Shown here: in pieces, positions 1 to 13,031 of the stretch | How positions within the stretch are numbered: the stretch's first letter is position 1 | How the letters are laid out: every line of letters begins with the position of its first letter | From: Stropharia rugosoannulata | Lineage: Eukaryota > Basidiomycota > Agaricomycetes > Agaricales > Strophariaceae | Assembly (NCBI GenBank): GCA_028532985.1 | Contig: JANCIK010000001.1 | Coordinates: 3,968,001 to 4,032,000 of the forward strand | DNA length: 64,000 nucleotides | Reading direction: 5' to 3' | Position numbers and translations under genes: made by a program | The notes under the pieces: model-generated | Seen by the model: only the letters and a program-made list of their open reading frames with translations | Told to the model about the DNA's origin: nothing | Database searches by the model: none

Positions 1-250
1 TTTTGTTCAGATTTTATCCATGCCGCATTCAGATTGTGTTAATGTCCTAATTGAACAGCCCCAGCAAGTAAATAAATAAAGCAGGAAAGAAGAACATATA
101 CAATTTGTTGCAGAGAGGTGTCGATGGACATGCTGTACTTACCTTCCGATAAAAATGTGCTTCTTCACTGACTATAGCTCAACTAATGGTCTAATTACAG
201 TTTTATTGCACCATGCCATCCAATAAACCATGCATAATAACTCAACTCTA

Positions 251-2244
251 CTAATCATCCGCATCCCAGTTGCCTGCTTGTTGCGGGATCTTGGGACCTC
301 CAGCCGGTTTGCTCATGATGATAGCATCGACGCTGAGTACTGAGTTCGCAGCCTCAGCAGCCAGGCGTAGTGCCCAGGTCTTGGCCGATAGCGAATCGTA
401 AATTTTGTGTTGGTCAGCCTGGAGGGTGCCATCCGACTCCGCCTGTCATAAAGATTTAGTTAGTGTCCAGGGGTAGGGATATCAAAACGAGGGGCACACC
501 TCAACATCCACACCCCATGCCTCCCCGTCCTTCTGCGCATGCTTCGCCCACAGCCTGCTTATCACCTCATTCGCTTCCGCGCCGCCGAGTGCATTCTCTG
601 CAAGTGTGCGCGGTATGACCTCCAGTGCCTGTGCGAACTTCTTCACCGCGTGCTGGGACAGGCCCTTTAGCGTGCTGCCGTAGGCCTCTATGCGCTTTGC
701 GAGCTCAAGCTCCGAAGCGCCCGCGCCGGGGACAAGTCGCGGGTCCTTGATCAGGCTCTTGATAACGTTGACACCGTCGTCAATTGCGCGCTCAAGGTCA
801 TCGAGGTGATTCGCTGTCGCTCCGCGTAGAACGATCGTCGCCGTGCGTGTCTTTTCACCCTTCGATGTTGGGTCGAAGCCGGGCTCTCCGGGAAGAAGCT
901 GACGCAACACCGTCACGCGGTCCCCGCCGATCTCAATAGTCTCGAAGACATCAACAAAACCCATCTCCTCCGGAGTAGGGGCACCGACACGGGCGAGTGG
1001 AGTGGCGTTGACGACGCGGCAGAGACGGCGCAGCTCGAACTTTGAGAGAACCTTGAGAACAGCGATACCGAAGCGGTCGAGGTAGTGCATCGCCAGTTCG
1101 CCAACACTTGACCCGGCGATGATCACTTTTACACCAGCGTCGGCGATCTCTTTCAGAATCTACAGGGGGTTAGATGATATCATGAATCAATGAGCTATAA
1201 GAACCTTTTCTAATTGCTTTTCCTCGCCGGTGGTGAAGTTCAACATCTCATCTGCAGTCTTGATCAGTACCGTGCCTTTCGTTTCGGTTTGGGAAATGTC
1301 GAGAGCGGTAGTGAAGACGGCGACTTTAGACCTCGAGACTCTCGCAACGCTGCCCTCTGGTGATCTTCCAAATACCATTCCTTGGACAACTTTGCTCCCT
1401 GCCAAACTACCTCCCATGATTTTCACGACTCGAACGTTGTCAACGTTGAAATTCTTAGGGTTTGACGGCATGATAGAGAGTGCGGCCTCCGCTACAAGGG
1501 AAGCTAGTTGATCTTCATATCCATATTGTTTTGAAGCGATCGCGGGTTTGAGGGCGGTACTTAGAGTCTCTTGGGTAAAGGGTGACGGGAGGCTGAACTT
1601 GGTCAGCTCTAGTTCCAGTTAGTTCACGTCTAGTTGTGGACAAGACATGGCACACACTTTCGATTTCGACTTGGGCTTTTGCAGACGCCATTTCGTATCC
1701 TTTGATCACCTCACTGGGATGTAGACCCATGATGAGCAGGCTTTCTGCCTTTTTGAGGAGCTCGCCTGCCAAAATGAGAACCATATTCGTCGCGTCGCCC
1801 ATCTGGCGCGGAGTTATGCAAAAGTTATGAAATCGCATTCAAAAGATGACTTGCCTCCGACTCCTGTGCCTGCGATGCCATGACCAAAAGTTTGGCAGCG
1901 GGATGAACGACCTCAACCTCCCGAATGATTGTAGCCGCATCCGAAGTTACAAATAGCCGTCCGAGATGGTTGATGATTAATTTGTTACGACCTAGTCTGT
2001 TTATGAGTACGAGTTGGCGGAACATATGAGTGCTAGGATTATGACGCGCCATTAGGGCCAAAACTTGTTCGAACGAGATCGGATAGCTCGTTTACGGCCT
2101 GAATATTCCTCAACACTGCCTCATCTAGCCCTTGCAGATGCTGATACGATATCAGACTGTGAAAGCGTGTCAAATGCTCTTTTTTACCTTGTATCCATCT
2201 TTGAATAGTTGCAGGTTATTGGATTTTGGGACTTTCAGAGACAT
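251..2244 (-). CDS. CCT8: T-complex protein 1 subunit theta (CCT8), 7 exons
   Basis: Theta subunit of the cytosolic chaperonin CCT/TRiC, the double-ring ATPase that folds actin, tubulin and other proteins. Exons on the minus strand are 2244-2188, 2140-2050, 1991-1855, 1802-1658, 1608-1205, 1159-500 and 442-251. They join in frame to 561 residues, the normal length for the family. The start gives MSLKVPKSNNLQLFKDGYK. Family landmarks seen are the SFGPNGRNK nucleotide loop, MGDATNMVLILAGELL, PAIASKQYG, ETKGTVLIKTA, TIVLRGAT, the LVPGAGASELELAKRI segment, and a C-terminus ending NWDADD. Introns are 45-58 bp. Two have GC donors: 1992-2049 (GCGCGT) and 1803-1854 (GCAAGT). The 1160-1204 intron has a weak GTTCTT donor. 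Identification is firm; exon boundaries follow from frame and family alignment. Confidence 0.96.
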
Positions 2245-2978
2245 GATGGTGATCAGAAACAGACGCGCACGCTGCGATAACCTCCTGCGCCAAAATACTT
2301 CCGCTGACAAAGCAGTTCTCGTGACGTAGACGCGTCCGACGCGTGTCTCTTGTAAGGAGACTTGCAAGGTCTGGATCAACGCGCATCAGTCATCCATCCT
2401 TTATCTTCTGGTGGCTCCAACTGTAAATTCAAGTCCCTTCAACTATTCCAAGCAAATCAACTACGCCGCGTAATACAACTAAGTAGAGTACAGTTGCGAA
2501 GTTGACGGTCACGCTTATGTAATGTTCTTCACGTGATGCTCTCATTATCATGACATCGCCACCAAATGAATTAAGCTTTGTCTCGCTTTTTATTAGCCTA
2601 CCTCCAGCAATCATTCTTCAGTCAACACTCAATGTACTCCCAGTATTAAATGCACCGCTACGTCTACTCGTAGTGGTGTAATCCACAAAAGTTTTTACTT
2701 TATACTGCGCAGGAGAAGCGGAGGATCACTGTTGCAGTTTTAACACACCTACAAAGCGATGACGACAAGAACTACACGCCAGGAAATCCTCGATTCCTGT
2801 ATGAGCGACGCGACATATGATATGGACTGGCTTTCACCACCTCAACAAAGCCATGCGCAATAATATAAAAGTAAATACCAACTAACGACAACGATACGCA
2901 ACGCGTGCTAAAACTACATGAATGTATACATAAATTAAGTAAGTAATCATAAGTTCATCCTCAATAACCAATGGTCGT
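2245..2978. other. intergenic spacer upstream of CCT8
   Basis: About 730 bp between the CCT8 start and the 3' end of the next minus-strand gene. It must hold the CCT8 promoter. No convincing coding exon, repeat or defined regulatory motif was seen; the small open frames here do not join to anything. Confidence 0.6.
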
Positions 2979-4344
2979 TCATAATGGGGAATCCATATCC
3001 TTCACGACACCCGCAATACCAGAGTAAAGGACTACTTTGGGTTTCAGGAGAACCGCTTCCTTCCAGTCCCCGCGCGTCCCGGTCACCTTTTCGGCGCGAA
3101 CAAGACCGAGGTCTGTTGTACAAATGACCGTTTCTTCTATGGTCGAACCAAGTCCAATGGCGTCGTTCATGGTCGTTGGATTATACGGAACGTCGGGGGC
3201 GATATACAACACCTCCAGGTCGCACGACGTAATGCCTTCTCCTATATGCCTGTTCAGTTCAACTGCAAGCTTCGTCACTCCCACCACCCGGCTGCCGAAA
3301 CGACTGGTCATGAGCTCGTACGCCTTCTCCGGCGTTTCTTTCAGTCCAGCAGTTATGAAAATACTGGAGATTGCGCCCAGCATATCGAACGATAAATCGG
3401 GGTCGTGCGCAAGCATTCTTTGCAAATGCTTTCTGGTTAATTGACGCCATCTTCCGGAAACAGCTTGCTCTTCTAGAGTCTCGTCAATCTAAGACGCATA
3501 GATGCAGTTCGTAATACTCACCTGCTTCGCGTACCCTTGCATATATTTCGCTCAACATATGCTCGTCCTCTGGCGTCTCGAAAACCCATGACGATATTAT
3601 CCAATGAACGTACGCTATCATACTCGCTTGCACGGCCAGCTGCACGAGTATGGGATCTTCGTGGTGTTCTGAAATCTTCAGTAAATCAGCCATCCTAGGC
3701 CCAACAGTATCCTCTGCTCGGGCGTAGGCCTCCCTCGCCTCGTCCGACTCTTGCTGTTTCCCTTCGGCGTTTATGTTCTTTTCATCTATCAGGAACTCCT
3801 CCGTCATACTGGCGGCAATCTGCATTATCTCAGAATTGAGATTCTCGACTAGCCCTACGACCTCGACATTGGAGAGAAGATCGGATTTTGTTAAGAAGGC
3901 TTCCGCGCCCTTGAGTTCCGCGGTCCGTGTGTCAAGCAGTTGTTTCGCATGTTGGTAGTCCGTCTTCGTCGCGTGGAGCTCTGTAGCCAAGCGATCCTTT
4001 TGCGCGCCAAGCGCGTTGGTGTGCTTTACCAGACTCTGGTTCGCGTCGCGCATCGCCTGCAGCTCTTCTTCTATATGTCGCGCCCGTAGCAGCAGCTTTT
4101 CTAACTCCCTTTCCCGCGCCGCCGCCACCTCAGCCTTGTCCTGCACCTGCGCCTCCTTCTCCTTCAAAGCAGCGCGCAAAGCCTCAAGCTCTCGCGCGGT
4201 CTCCCTCTTCGCGTTGTCGGCGGCGATCCAGTCCCGCTGGAGATGCTCCCAGAGCGTCTGCAATTTGCATACGCCCACAAGCGCTACGACAGACAACCCG
4301 ATCACAGCAAAGGAAGTGAACATCGGCGATGGGGACGGTGTCAT
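2979..4344 (-). CDS. membrane-anchored coiled-coil protein, unknown family (paralogue A)
   Basis: Two exons (4344-3522 and 3472-2979) joined over a 49-bp GTGAGT...CTAG intron give 438 residues. Residues about 10-26 are one hydrophobic segment (FAVIGLSVVALVGVC), a likely signal anchor. Residues about 30-150 are a charged heptad-rich coiled coil. A conserved module follows: LNSEIMQIAASMTEEF, then VHWIISSWVF, then a C-terminal part ending LLKPKVVLYSG. The same module in the same order occurs in the next gene to the right, so the two are tandem paralogues on one strand. I do not recognise the family. A cytoplasmic scaffold tethered to a membrane fits the layout, but that is inference. Confidence 0.8.
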
Positions 4345-5547
4345 GGTGGTGTGGAGGGTCGAGTCAGGTCAAGGAGGGTCGGGTGTTCTCCATACGAGTT
4401 TGGCCTGACGTACGCGTCCCGCTAGCGCTTTTGGCTATAGGTGGTGCGGCTGTGGTGCAGGTAGTTTCAGGCCATGAGGCGGAAACGTGTGAGTAAACGG
4501 GACTGCGAGCATCACCTTTCCCCTGACCTCGTGGTATGTGCCCTGCCCATACCACGCGCGAGCGGGCGCGAGAAGGCATGGCTTAGACGCTGTTTGCTTT
4601 CTTGGAACAACTATTCTCGTCTCATTCCGCCTATGTCACCCACGACTAGTGGAAGAACTACACGCGCTGATGCAGGCGCAAATATAACTCGAGTCTAATC
4701 GTGTCGCGGCCATTAACTGCGCCTCCCAGTATGTCGGGCTAAAAACGCACTTCTAGACTTCGGTGACAGCCAGGAAACGTCATCTCGTTAATTCAAGGCA
4801 CAGTCAATTCCATTCACCCATCAACCGGTTTCACGTCTCGGGGCCACGATGTGCTTACGACTCGTTGGCCAGCACTCTGCGCATTGCGCGCGATGGGCAT
4901 GCTGTATGCCGCTATGTTTTGGACAAGCTGTCAGTGTCAAGCTTGATGCGCTTCATCAGTCGGTCTCTTAACTGATCTTTGATAATCTGTTATCAGTGGT
5001 GGCTGTGACTCAGTATTTGAGCGCCAGTATCCCGACTGCCGACGGAACACCAGGTCACCGTCAAAGGCTTTAGGTGCGTACAATAGATACTGGAATCCTG
5101 ACTTGCGAAACAACTTACCTCCTGATGTGTATTCGAGGCTTCCTGAACGTGTACCGACAAGCCTACCTCACCGTCGCAGCAAGTTGCTTTCATGGCCCGT
5201 TACCGAACCGACTTTTAGAAGGCAATCCATTAATATTATTTGCATCCAAACTATCGGATCAATAATGTGCGCCTCTACATTTTTGCCAATCGTACGTCTC
5301 AGAGGATTCTTGAGCTAAAAGGATAATAGATGCATTGACGCTTATCACATATACGATGTTCTGGAATGCGTCTAAATCACCCAATGGCAAAGCTTGGGCA
5401 AGTTTTAACCGAAATAAGATTAGAAGAACAGTACATCATAGGGCCAGTATTACCGTGGGCAACTGGATTTAATGGTAGGTTAATCGAATCATTTCTCAAG
5501 AAGAACGTAAACAAAGTTCCATCAGGTCATATGTATCATTTGCAAGT
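4345..5547. other. intergenic spacer between the coiled-coil paralogues
   Basis: About 1.2 kb with no supported gene. Short open frames on both strands overlap one another and show no family motifs or usable splice joins. Confidence 0.55.
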
Positions 5548-7876
5548 TCAGAACAAGGAGCCGTACAGCACAACTTTGGGCTTGAGCAGAAGCTGACTGC
5601 CGTCTTCGTCAAGATCGTTGAAATGTTGGATTCCTAGGCCAATAGTGCAGATGACTTGTTCACTGGGTGGTGCATTACGTGCAACTCGTCGCTTGTCCTT
5701 GCGTCGGAAGTCGTCGTCATTCGCCATTCGACTTGAGTCGTACATCGTCCCTGCCTCGACACTAATGCACTCCGCTTCGCCGAGGACCCCCGCCGAAGCC
5801 CAATTGTTCACCCGAGCCGCTAGCGTTGCAATCTCGGATAGTTTCGGGACGAAGCGCGGCAGCAGCTCGCTAGTTTTTTTCTCCTTGACATCCCATCCGC
5901 AGAGGGATAATATCTTATTGATTTCAGTGACAAACAGAGTGACGAGCTTTTCGTTTAAGTTAGTTGGGGGGATACAGCCCTTTAGTGCAGTCTTGCGCCA
6001 CTGTATAGCCTTTTCCAGGCCATCTGATAAGGGCGACACTCGGTAAGATTAAACTCAGTTTTATACTTGACAAACAACTGACCTGTACCGCGAATCCTTT
6101 CAAATAGAGCGACGAGAAAAGTACCATACTCCCACTCAGTGGGATACCAGGAAGTGATGATGCGCATGCTGCAAGCGATCAGGCAGCCTTGGAGGGCTGT
6201 TTGCACCCGCATGAGGAACATGGTGCTGTCGTCGGCTAGGACTGACCGCCTGGACGAAAGGTCGTTTACGAGCTCTGTCCCAAGCATCGACTTTAGATTG
6301 GCAGCTAAGGCGGCGCGCTGGCCGTCTCCGGCGACGAACCTCACGGACATTCCTCTCGAAATGCTCTCCAATTGGTCCGTCATGGACGCTGCTGTCTGGT
6401 AGATCTCATCGTTGAGCATTCTGATCACCCGCACTGCACTGCCCAACCGATCAGTGCCGGCCCCGCGGGCTATTTTATCTGACAACGCTGAAGGGGGTCG
6501 GCGCAAGCCTTTTGAGGCGGTCATTTCGCTGGACTGTTGTCGGATCTGCTCTCCATTGAAGTAAGGCTGCTTTGAACGTCGATTAGCTGCGCGGCGATGC
6601 TGAGCTGACTCTGCTCGAGAATTGTAATCTGTAGATCCTTGGTCAGCTCTTCTTCCTTTGCACTTGAGGCGCTTTCCTCCCGGTGCAAAAGCTTCGTTTC
6701 GAGGTCGCAGTTATGAGCGTAGAGATTGTTGACTTCGGCTTGGCTCTCGGATAGCTGTGCTTCCAGCAGGTGGATACGACTTTCTTGATCGTTAAGCTTC
6801 GCCTGATGTCCGCTAATCTCAGCCTCCAAATGACTGATGAGCGTCTCTTGCTTTTCGACCATCTTCCGACTCTCCCGTACTTCGGATTCCAGTTGTTTAA
6901 TGGTCTCTTGTTGCTCGTCGACCCGTACTTGGCTGTCGTAGAGGTGGATCTCTAGGCGGTCAATGCGAGCTTCGCGCTCGTCCACTCCTGTCTGGCTATC
7001 CGTGAGGCACTCCTCCAGCTTGGCAATACGGCTTTGTTGTTCGTTGGCTTGCGTCGACAGCTCGGCAATCTGTGCGGACATTTCTGCCACTACTCTATCA
7101 TGAGACTTGCGTTCAAGCTCAGCGATGTTGCTAAGACGCGAGATCTCCGCCTGGCTTGTAGTCCGCTCGCTTTCCAGGCGTATCTGGATCTCTAGCTTCT
7201 CCTCTTCTAGGGAGTTCACATGAGCCGTAAGATACTCCATGTCATCCGTGAAAATGCTGATTTCCTTTGACTTGGTACGGATTTCCTCCTGTGCCGTCCT
7301 CAACTCGTTCTCCGCATCTCGCAAGCGTTCCTGCGCCCGATTTCTCTCCTCCTCCCTCAGCTCAATCTGCTTTTCATGCTCCTGACGTGTTGCCTCGAGT
7401 TCGGCTGCAGAGCGCCTGCGCTCTTCATTCACTGCATCAGCTACTGCCGTCGTTGTGGCATCGTTGGAATTCCGTCCATCCATGTCTAGTTGTTCCCATT
7501 CTTCCGACCGTTTGGCTAAAGAATCGGGTAGTTGAGCCAAGACATGTTCGCCACCCTCGTCTTTTCCGACTGCTTCCCTCAACTGTTCATCGTTCGGCCG
7601 GGAAGGAATGTTTTCCGCCAGGGGTGTGTCGTAGAATGAGGAAAGTGATTCGTTATCGGACGAGCGGACTTCGACAATTGACCCAGCTCTGCTGGATGTT
7701 GCGAGTGGGGATTGTGCAGCAATCACCGTGGAGAGCTTCGAAGGAGTTGATGCCTTTTGGGGAGAGGCTGCTCCCCGTTCCACAGCCAGGAGTGAGCCAG
7801 TCTCGCTGGTGCCGGTGTGTTTGCTCTTTTTGGAGCGATTTCTTGCAAGTAAATTGGATACAGAAAAGCGCGACAT
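5548..7876 (-). CDS. coiled-coil protein, unknown family (paralogue B), with a frame break
   Basis: The N-terminal frame (7876-6521) encodes about 451 residues. It has a Ser/Thr-rich head (MSRFSVSNLLARNRSKKSKH), then a very long coiled coil of heptads with repeated Q(E/A)xxIxxLE-type units. A second frame (6524-6083, then 6023-5548 after a 59-bp GTCAGT...ATCAG intron) carries the paralogue module: LNDEIYQTAASMTDQL, MRIITSWYPTEWEYG and a tail LLKPKVVLYGSLF. Stop of the first frame and ATG of the second overlap as ATGA at 6521-6524. I found no canonical intron that joins them, so this is a one-base frameshift, a missed intron or two overlapping genes. Paralogue A reads through the equivalent point, so one gene is more likely. 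No membrane anchor is seen, unlike A. Confidence 0.7.
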
Positions 7877-8537
7877 TGACGGTGATGGTAAGAGATGTGG
7901 AAGTGTGGGTGGCCAGAAGTGATTGGGGATGCTTTTAGGTTTGAAGGGCTTGAAGTACGAGGTAAGGGTCTTCAGCGTCTAATGCAGACAAAGGGCTGGA
8001 GCTGTGGCCTGACCCAACGTGGCAAGCCACGAGGCCACGAGCTTCTCTGGTCGGGGATCGTTGGACTGGTATGATTTTTTGCTAGAGATCGCAATGCGAG
8101 TTATGCATGGTGTGTCGCTCGTCAGCGGCAACCATTTGCGGTCTACCGGTGTGCGTGCTCGTTGCAGACATGTCAGTCCCTGCGTTCACTCTTTCAAATG
8201 AAAAAATAACGCCCTGGCCTACCAAAAAGAAGAAAAAAGAATATCCTCACCTGATAAACGTCAATGTTATACTCAGAGCACAACGCTACTTGTGGTAGTG
8301 TGCGCATTCCTGCTCATTCATCTGTGGACCAAGAAAGGTATGGGTATTAAAATTACGCGCACAATTATGCTGCTTAGGCTGCCTTTAAAACTTGCACAAA
8401 CTAGTAGCTAGTAACGATGCACGCATTGATCTAAAAATACTTCACTGTTGTCCAGCCGCTGTCACTGCGGGTTCCTAGATTTGACGCCGACGTTCTGGCT
8501 CTCACTGTGTCTCTCTTACTTGCCAACTACCCCTCTG
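7877..8537. promoter_or_regulatory. divergent intergenic region
   Basis: About 660 bp between the start of the minus-strand coiled-coil gene and the start of the plus-strand Hsp70-like gene, so it should hold both promoters. No clear heat-shock element array or other named site was recognised. Confidence 0.4.
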
Positions 8538-11111
8538 ATGTCCCGCTCAGTCTTCAATGGCCCAAGGCGCAAATTGGTTCTGGCGTTCGACGTTGGAACG
8601 ACATACTCAGGAATCTCTTACAGGTGAGTGTTACGCAATGTGCCCAGGTGGAACCGTGGGTTTTCTTTGGGCGCTTGTTAGATCTGATAGCAAATCGATC
8701 GTAGTGTTCTTGACCCAGGCCAAGTGCCAGAAATACATGGTGTAGTCAGGTAATCACCGCCCTTCCGCTCATACAAGTGACCTTACGAAAACGATGAACC
8801 AGATTTCCTGCACAGGAGCAGATAACCGGGGCATCGAAGATACCTACCATTATATATTATGATCGTAATGGAACGGTGAGAGCTGTGGGCGCGGAAGCGA
8901 TGCAGGAGGGCATATTCGAACAGGCTCTAGAAGAGCAATGGGTGAAAACAGAATGGTGTGCAATGTCCATAGCAGCGGAGTATGCACTTATATGTCTTGA
9001 CAGGTTCAAGCTACACCTGCGCTCCCGCGTTGGTCCGGGGGCGGGACGAGAAGTGTCGGATGAGATACCTCCTCTACCACTCAACAAGAGCGTCGTGGAA
9101 GTCTTTGCAGATTTCCTTGCATATCTCTTCCAGTGTTCCTCGAACTACATCCAAGAAAGTCATGCAAATGGTGTCGCCCTGTGGGCATCAGTTCAAGGAG
9201 ACATAGACTTCGTATTATCTCATCCCAATGGATGGGAAGGCACGCAACAGAGCGAAATGCGCAGAGCAGCTATCTTGGCTGGTCTCATTTCCAACACGCC
9301 TGCAGGTAACGCACGCTTGTCTTTCGTGACCGAAGGAGAAGCAAGCCTGCATTTTGCTATTCAACATGGGCTTCCGAGTAGCGCCTTGAGGGTATTTTGT
9401 TCACCGTCTCCGTTATTCTCTGGCTAACAATATTTAAAAGGATGGGGATGGAATAGTAATTGTGGATGCAGGTGGTGGAACCATTGACATCAGCTCTTAC
9501 AGCAAAAATCTGAAAGTCAAAGATGCTTTCGAAGAGATCGCTGCCCCCCAGTGTGAGTAACCTCTTAAATCTTCTCTTCTTTTTATCCCTGATACTATAT
9601 GTCGGACTTGGGCAGGCCACTTCCAAGGATCCGTGTTTGTAACCACCAATGCGCGCCATTTCTTGGAAAGTGAGTGGATTGCTCATCGCGCTGTCAAGAC
9701 TATATAACCAGCTTTCCCAGATTTTTTATCCGATTCCCCATTTTACGATGACATTGACCATATTGTGTCCTGCTTCGACAAAACTACGAAGCTCAGATTC
9801 AAAAACGCCGAAGACGCGCAATATGTGAAATTCGGTAATGCACGAGACACAGATGAACACTTCAACATTCGATTCGGGCAGTTGAAGCTCCTTGGGTAAG
9901 TGCTTATTGTTGAGCAGCTATATATACCTTTAATATTATACAGAACGGACGTAGCACTGTTCTTCGAACCTTCGATTGATTGTGTGGTCGCAGCTGTGCT
10001 GCAGCAACAGCGCACGGCTCACAAGCCAATCTCCGTACGTGGCTGCATGTTTCCTTGTCTCGACTCCTGAGGATCTCATTCAGACAAAAAGCATGTCGTC
10101 CTGGTCGGAGGGTTCGCAGCAAGCGATTACTTGTTCAACAAGGTGCATTCTGCGCTTGTGCCGGCCGGCTTGAACATCATACGGCCGGACCACCATGTGT
10201 ATGTACCTGTTCATGGTTCCGTCTTATTACCTGGTGGTTATTGATGCCTTTTCTTGCGTCACATATCAGTAATAAAGCTGTATCAGACGGAGCAATATCC
10301 TTTTATCTCGACCACTTCGTACGAACGAGAATATCGAAGATCACCTATGGAAACTTCTGCCATATTCCTTACAACCCCACAGATCCAGCACACCGCGAGC
10401 GACAGTCGAAGACATTTACGTCGGTATCCGGTAATAAGAGGATTAGTGACTCATTCGATGTTATTCTGCCCAAGGTCCGTGCCACCTTCCTTTATTTTTG
10501 ACTTTTCCTCATGCCAAACCCTGCTTGACATTCCGTTTATGTTCCGGTTCCTGAACTGATAATAATATATAGAATACGCAAATATCTGAAACGAAGGAAT
10601 TCAGGAAATCGTACTTCAGAGAATCAGATTCTAAGAATGATTTCAAGTCCGCATCGTTCTCTGTCTGGTGCTACCGTGGACTCGTAGCCGACCCGAAATG
10701 GAAGGATGTGGATACAAGTAAGCTTACGCCATGTGTTTTACTGCTCACAACATTTGCTAAATTATTTTCAGAGAATTACACTAAACTCTGTACTATTGAC
10801 ATCGATCTCTCACGGGCACCTCTGACAACGCGTCCCAAGCAATTTGGCGGGTCATTCTTCCGCCTTGACTACGAAATAGTGTTGCTGTTTGGGCTTACCG
10901 AGCTAAAGGCGCAGATTGCCTGGAAGGAAAATGTGAGAAACTTGTCAAAGTCTGATAGGACATTGCTGAATATTATATGATTATGTAGGGTGTAGAGAAA
11001 CGGTAAGCTGATCCAATTAACAGGCGTTACGGGCCTACTAAAGTTACTATCTACTGTAGGAGCCCAACGAAGATAGTCTACGATCCCGATATTACGAACG
11101 ATGTTGCATGA
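8538..11111 (+). CDS. Hsp70-like (HSPA12-type) ATPase domain protein, 13 exons
   Basis: Belongs to the divergent Hsp70 group expanded in mushrooms, with an actin-like ATPase fold. Exons are 8538-8623, 8705-8749, 8803-9391, 9441-9552, 9616-9669, 9721-9895, 9944-10034, 10092-10198, 10270-10474, 10573-10717, 10772-10932, 10989-11002 and 11060-11111. They join without frame loss to 611 residues. Nucleotide-binding motifs are all present: phosphate-1 FDVGTTYSGISY near the N-terminus, phosphate-2 VDAGGGTIDISSY, and adenosine loop LVGGFAASDYLF. SKIPTIIYYDRNGTVRAVG is also characteristic. The canonical EEVD tail and a recognisable substrate-binding domain are absent, as in this group. Clients are unknown. 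The 14-bp exon 12 rests on frame and splice sites only. Confidence 0.9.
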
Positions 11112-13031
11112 GCCAGAGGCTTTTGCACCATTTGTCCACTCGTCGCGGACACTATTACTTGAGTTTCTTGAATTACTTACAATCAGGTCCCACCGAGTGG
11201 AGGGACGGGTGGTTTGCGTACACTGCTGTGTATCTAGTGCATTCTTTGGTCGTATATATCATTATTCCGGCGCGCCAATGCGCCCCTCATGTATGAGCTC
11301 TACATGTGAATAGCTGTTCCATTAGATCGCTGTCAGCTATTGGGCAGAATGGCAAATGAGTGGTGTCCAGTGGCACTAACTTTGACAGCCTACTGTAAGG
11401 ATGGTACACCCATCACATGACGTATCCCTTATTTACCTTGTAGATACCTCGATCCTCTTTAGTCGTTTACCACCACCTGTACCCGTTTCTCGGTTGTCCA
11501 ATCCCACAGCTTGGTCCTCTTCACTTCGTGTGACCTTGTGTCAGTGATTTACCTGCCCGCCACGCAGGCTTTACACCTACCTATTTTTCCTTCGCCTTTG
11601 TGCAATCTACACTCACTCCAAAGCCATATGTACCACATTTCTATATTTCATTTTAGGCCTGGTCACAGCAGTTGTATTTCACCCCTTCTTCATCGATGGT
11701 GGAGTCCGAGCCCTGTCGTCGTCTTACTGTGGATGGACATATATGGCAGCTACAATACCAATTGAACCAATCGCTCCGTTAGTATATGACACGCTCGTGT
11801 TTCTAGCTATATCATGGCGCCTCTCTCGCAACTCTCCCTTCCATTCCAGCGCCGAGAAAGATATTTTACAGGATGGTCAACTATACTATTTGTGAGTCCG
11901 GATTCAGTACAACATTTGACTCTGCTACATCAGTAAAAAGTTGAGAGGTTGTTAAGGTGTTTTAACTCCGACAATCAAGGTGTCAGTGTTACCCATTAAT
12001 ATACAGACTTACAGGACAATGTGAATGAAGTTCACAACGCCTATAATCCATAATGATAGTACCAGAATTATTAATTATGATATATATGTACAAATCATGT
12101 GTATGTATACCTCAGATTTACCAGGACGGTTGAATATTAAATACAAAGTAACATTTCTTCGGGGTCTTAACATAATGTACAAACATTACATGGAGGTATA
12201 AGAACTTACACATACGATGCCACGCTTACACTTAAAGATTCCACTGACATAGTCATGACGTAGAGCAGAAGTCTGGTCATAAATTATAATAAGTCGACCA
12301 GTATGCGTGCTAATTGGAAGTAAGACCAGAAGTGGTAGCTTATCTGTAGAGACTTTAACTTAAAGGGGGTCATATCGAAGACATCGAAAACCTCTCGACA
12401 TATATTCCACTATTACATATTCAGTGCCATATCACTGAGACTTCGTCGATTCGTAGTTACATAACATGGGGCTATATTATTATCACTTATAAGCTAAACC
12501 GCAAGCCTAAAGCTAGGTCATGCTGGAGTCTGGCAGGCACCGGAGGCTCGGAGGGGCGTGCGCCGTCGCTGCTCGACGGCGGCCCTTCAATAATATAATC
12601 TACGATGTGGTTGAGAGCCAAAATGATACTGAAACATGAAACACGAGCGAATCGAACCCTATGCCTCTTCGACTACTTAACCGTTACACTATAAACTGGA
12701 CAATTGCAGCCCTTCAATATTAGTTATGATCCAACATGACTACTATGATGCTATGCTAATAGTAGGTCATCTCCCTCATATGCTACTTGGCTGAGGGACA
12801 TCTTGCAGATTAGAAAGCTGTACAAATTTGTGGTCAATGCCGCCTAGAGTAGCGTTCAATCAACTGTAACTTATTACCAAACAAGGCAGAATATAGCCAA
12901 TTACATAACGCGGGAACTTCGTCACATTGTCTTCCAAATTCAACCTACTACTCACTGTATCACTCAATCCTAATCCTCAGTGTCTAGTACTACGCCCTGC
13001 AATTCCTATCCTTGATCGTTACGTCCTTCCA
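11112..13031. other. gene-poor AT-rich spacer
   Basis: About 1.9 kb without a supported coding exon. It contains a degenerate tRNA-like stretch near 12650-12710 and a short GC-rich stem (GCCGTCG and CGACGGC arms) near 12560-12580. Confidence 0.5.
12648..12716 (-). other. tRNA-like pol III promoter remnant
   Basis: Read on the minus strand the stretch has an A-box-like TAGTGTAACGGTTAAG followed about 25 bases later by a good B box, GGTTCGATTC. The T stem and acceptor stem do not pair, so it is not a working tRNA. A tRNA pseudogene or the head of a tRNA-derived SINE are the likely options. Confidence 0.25.
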
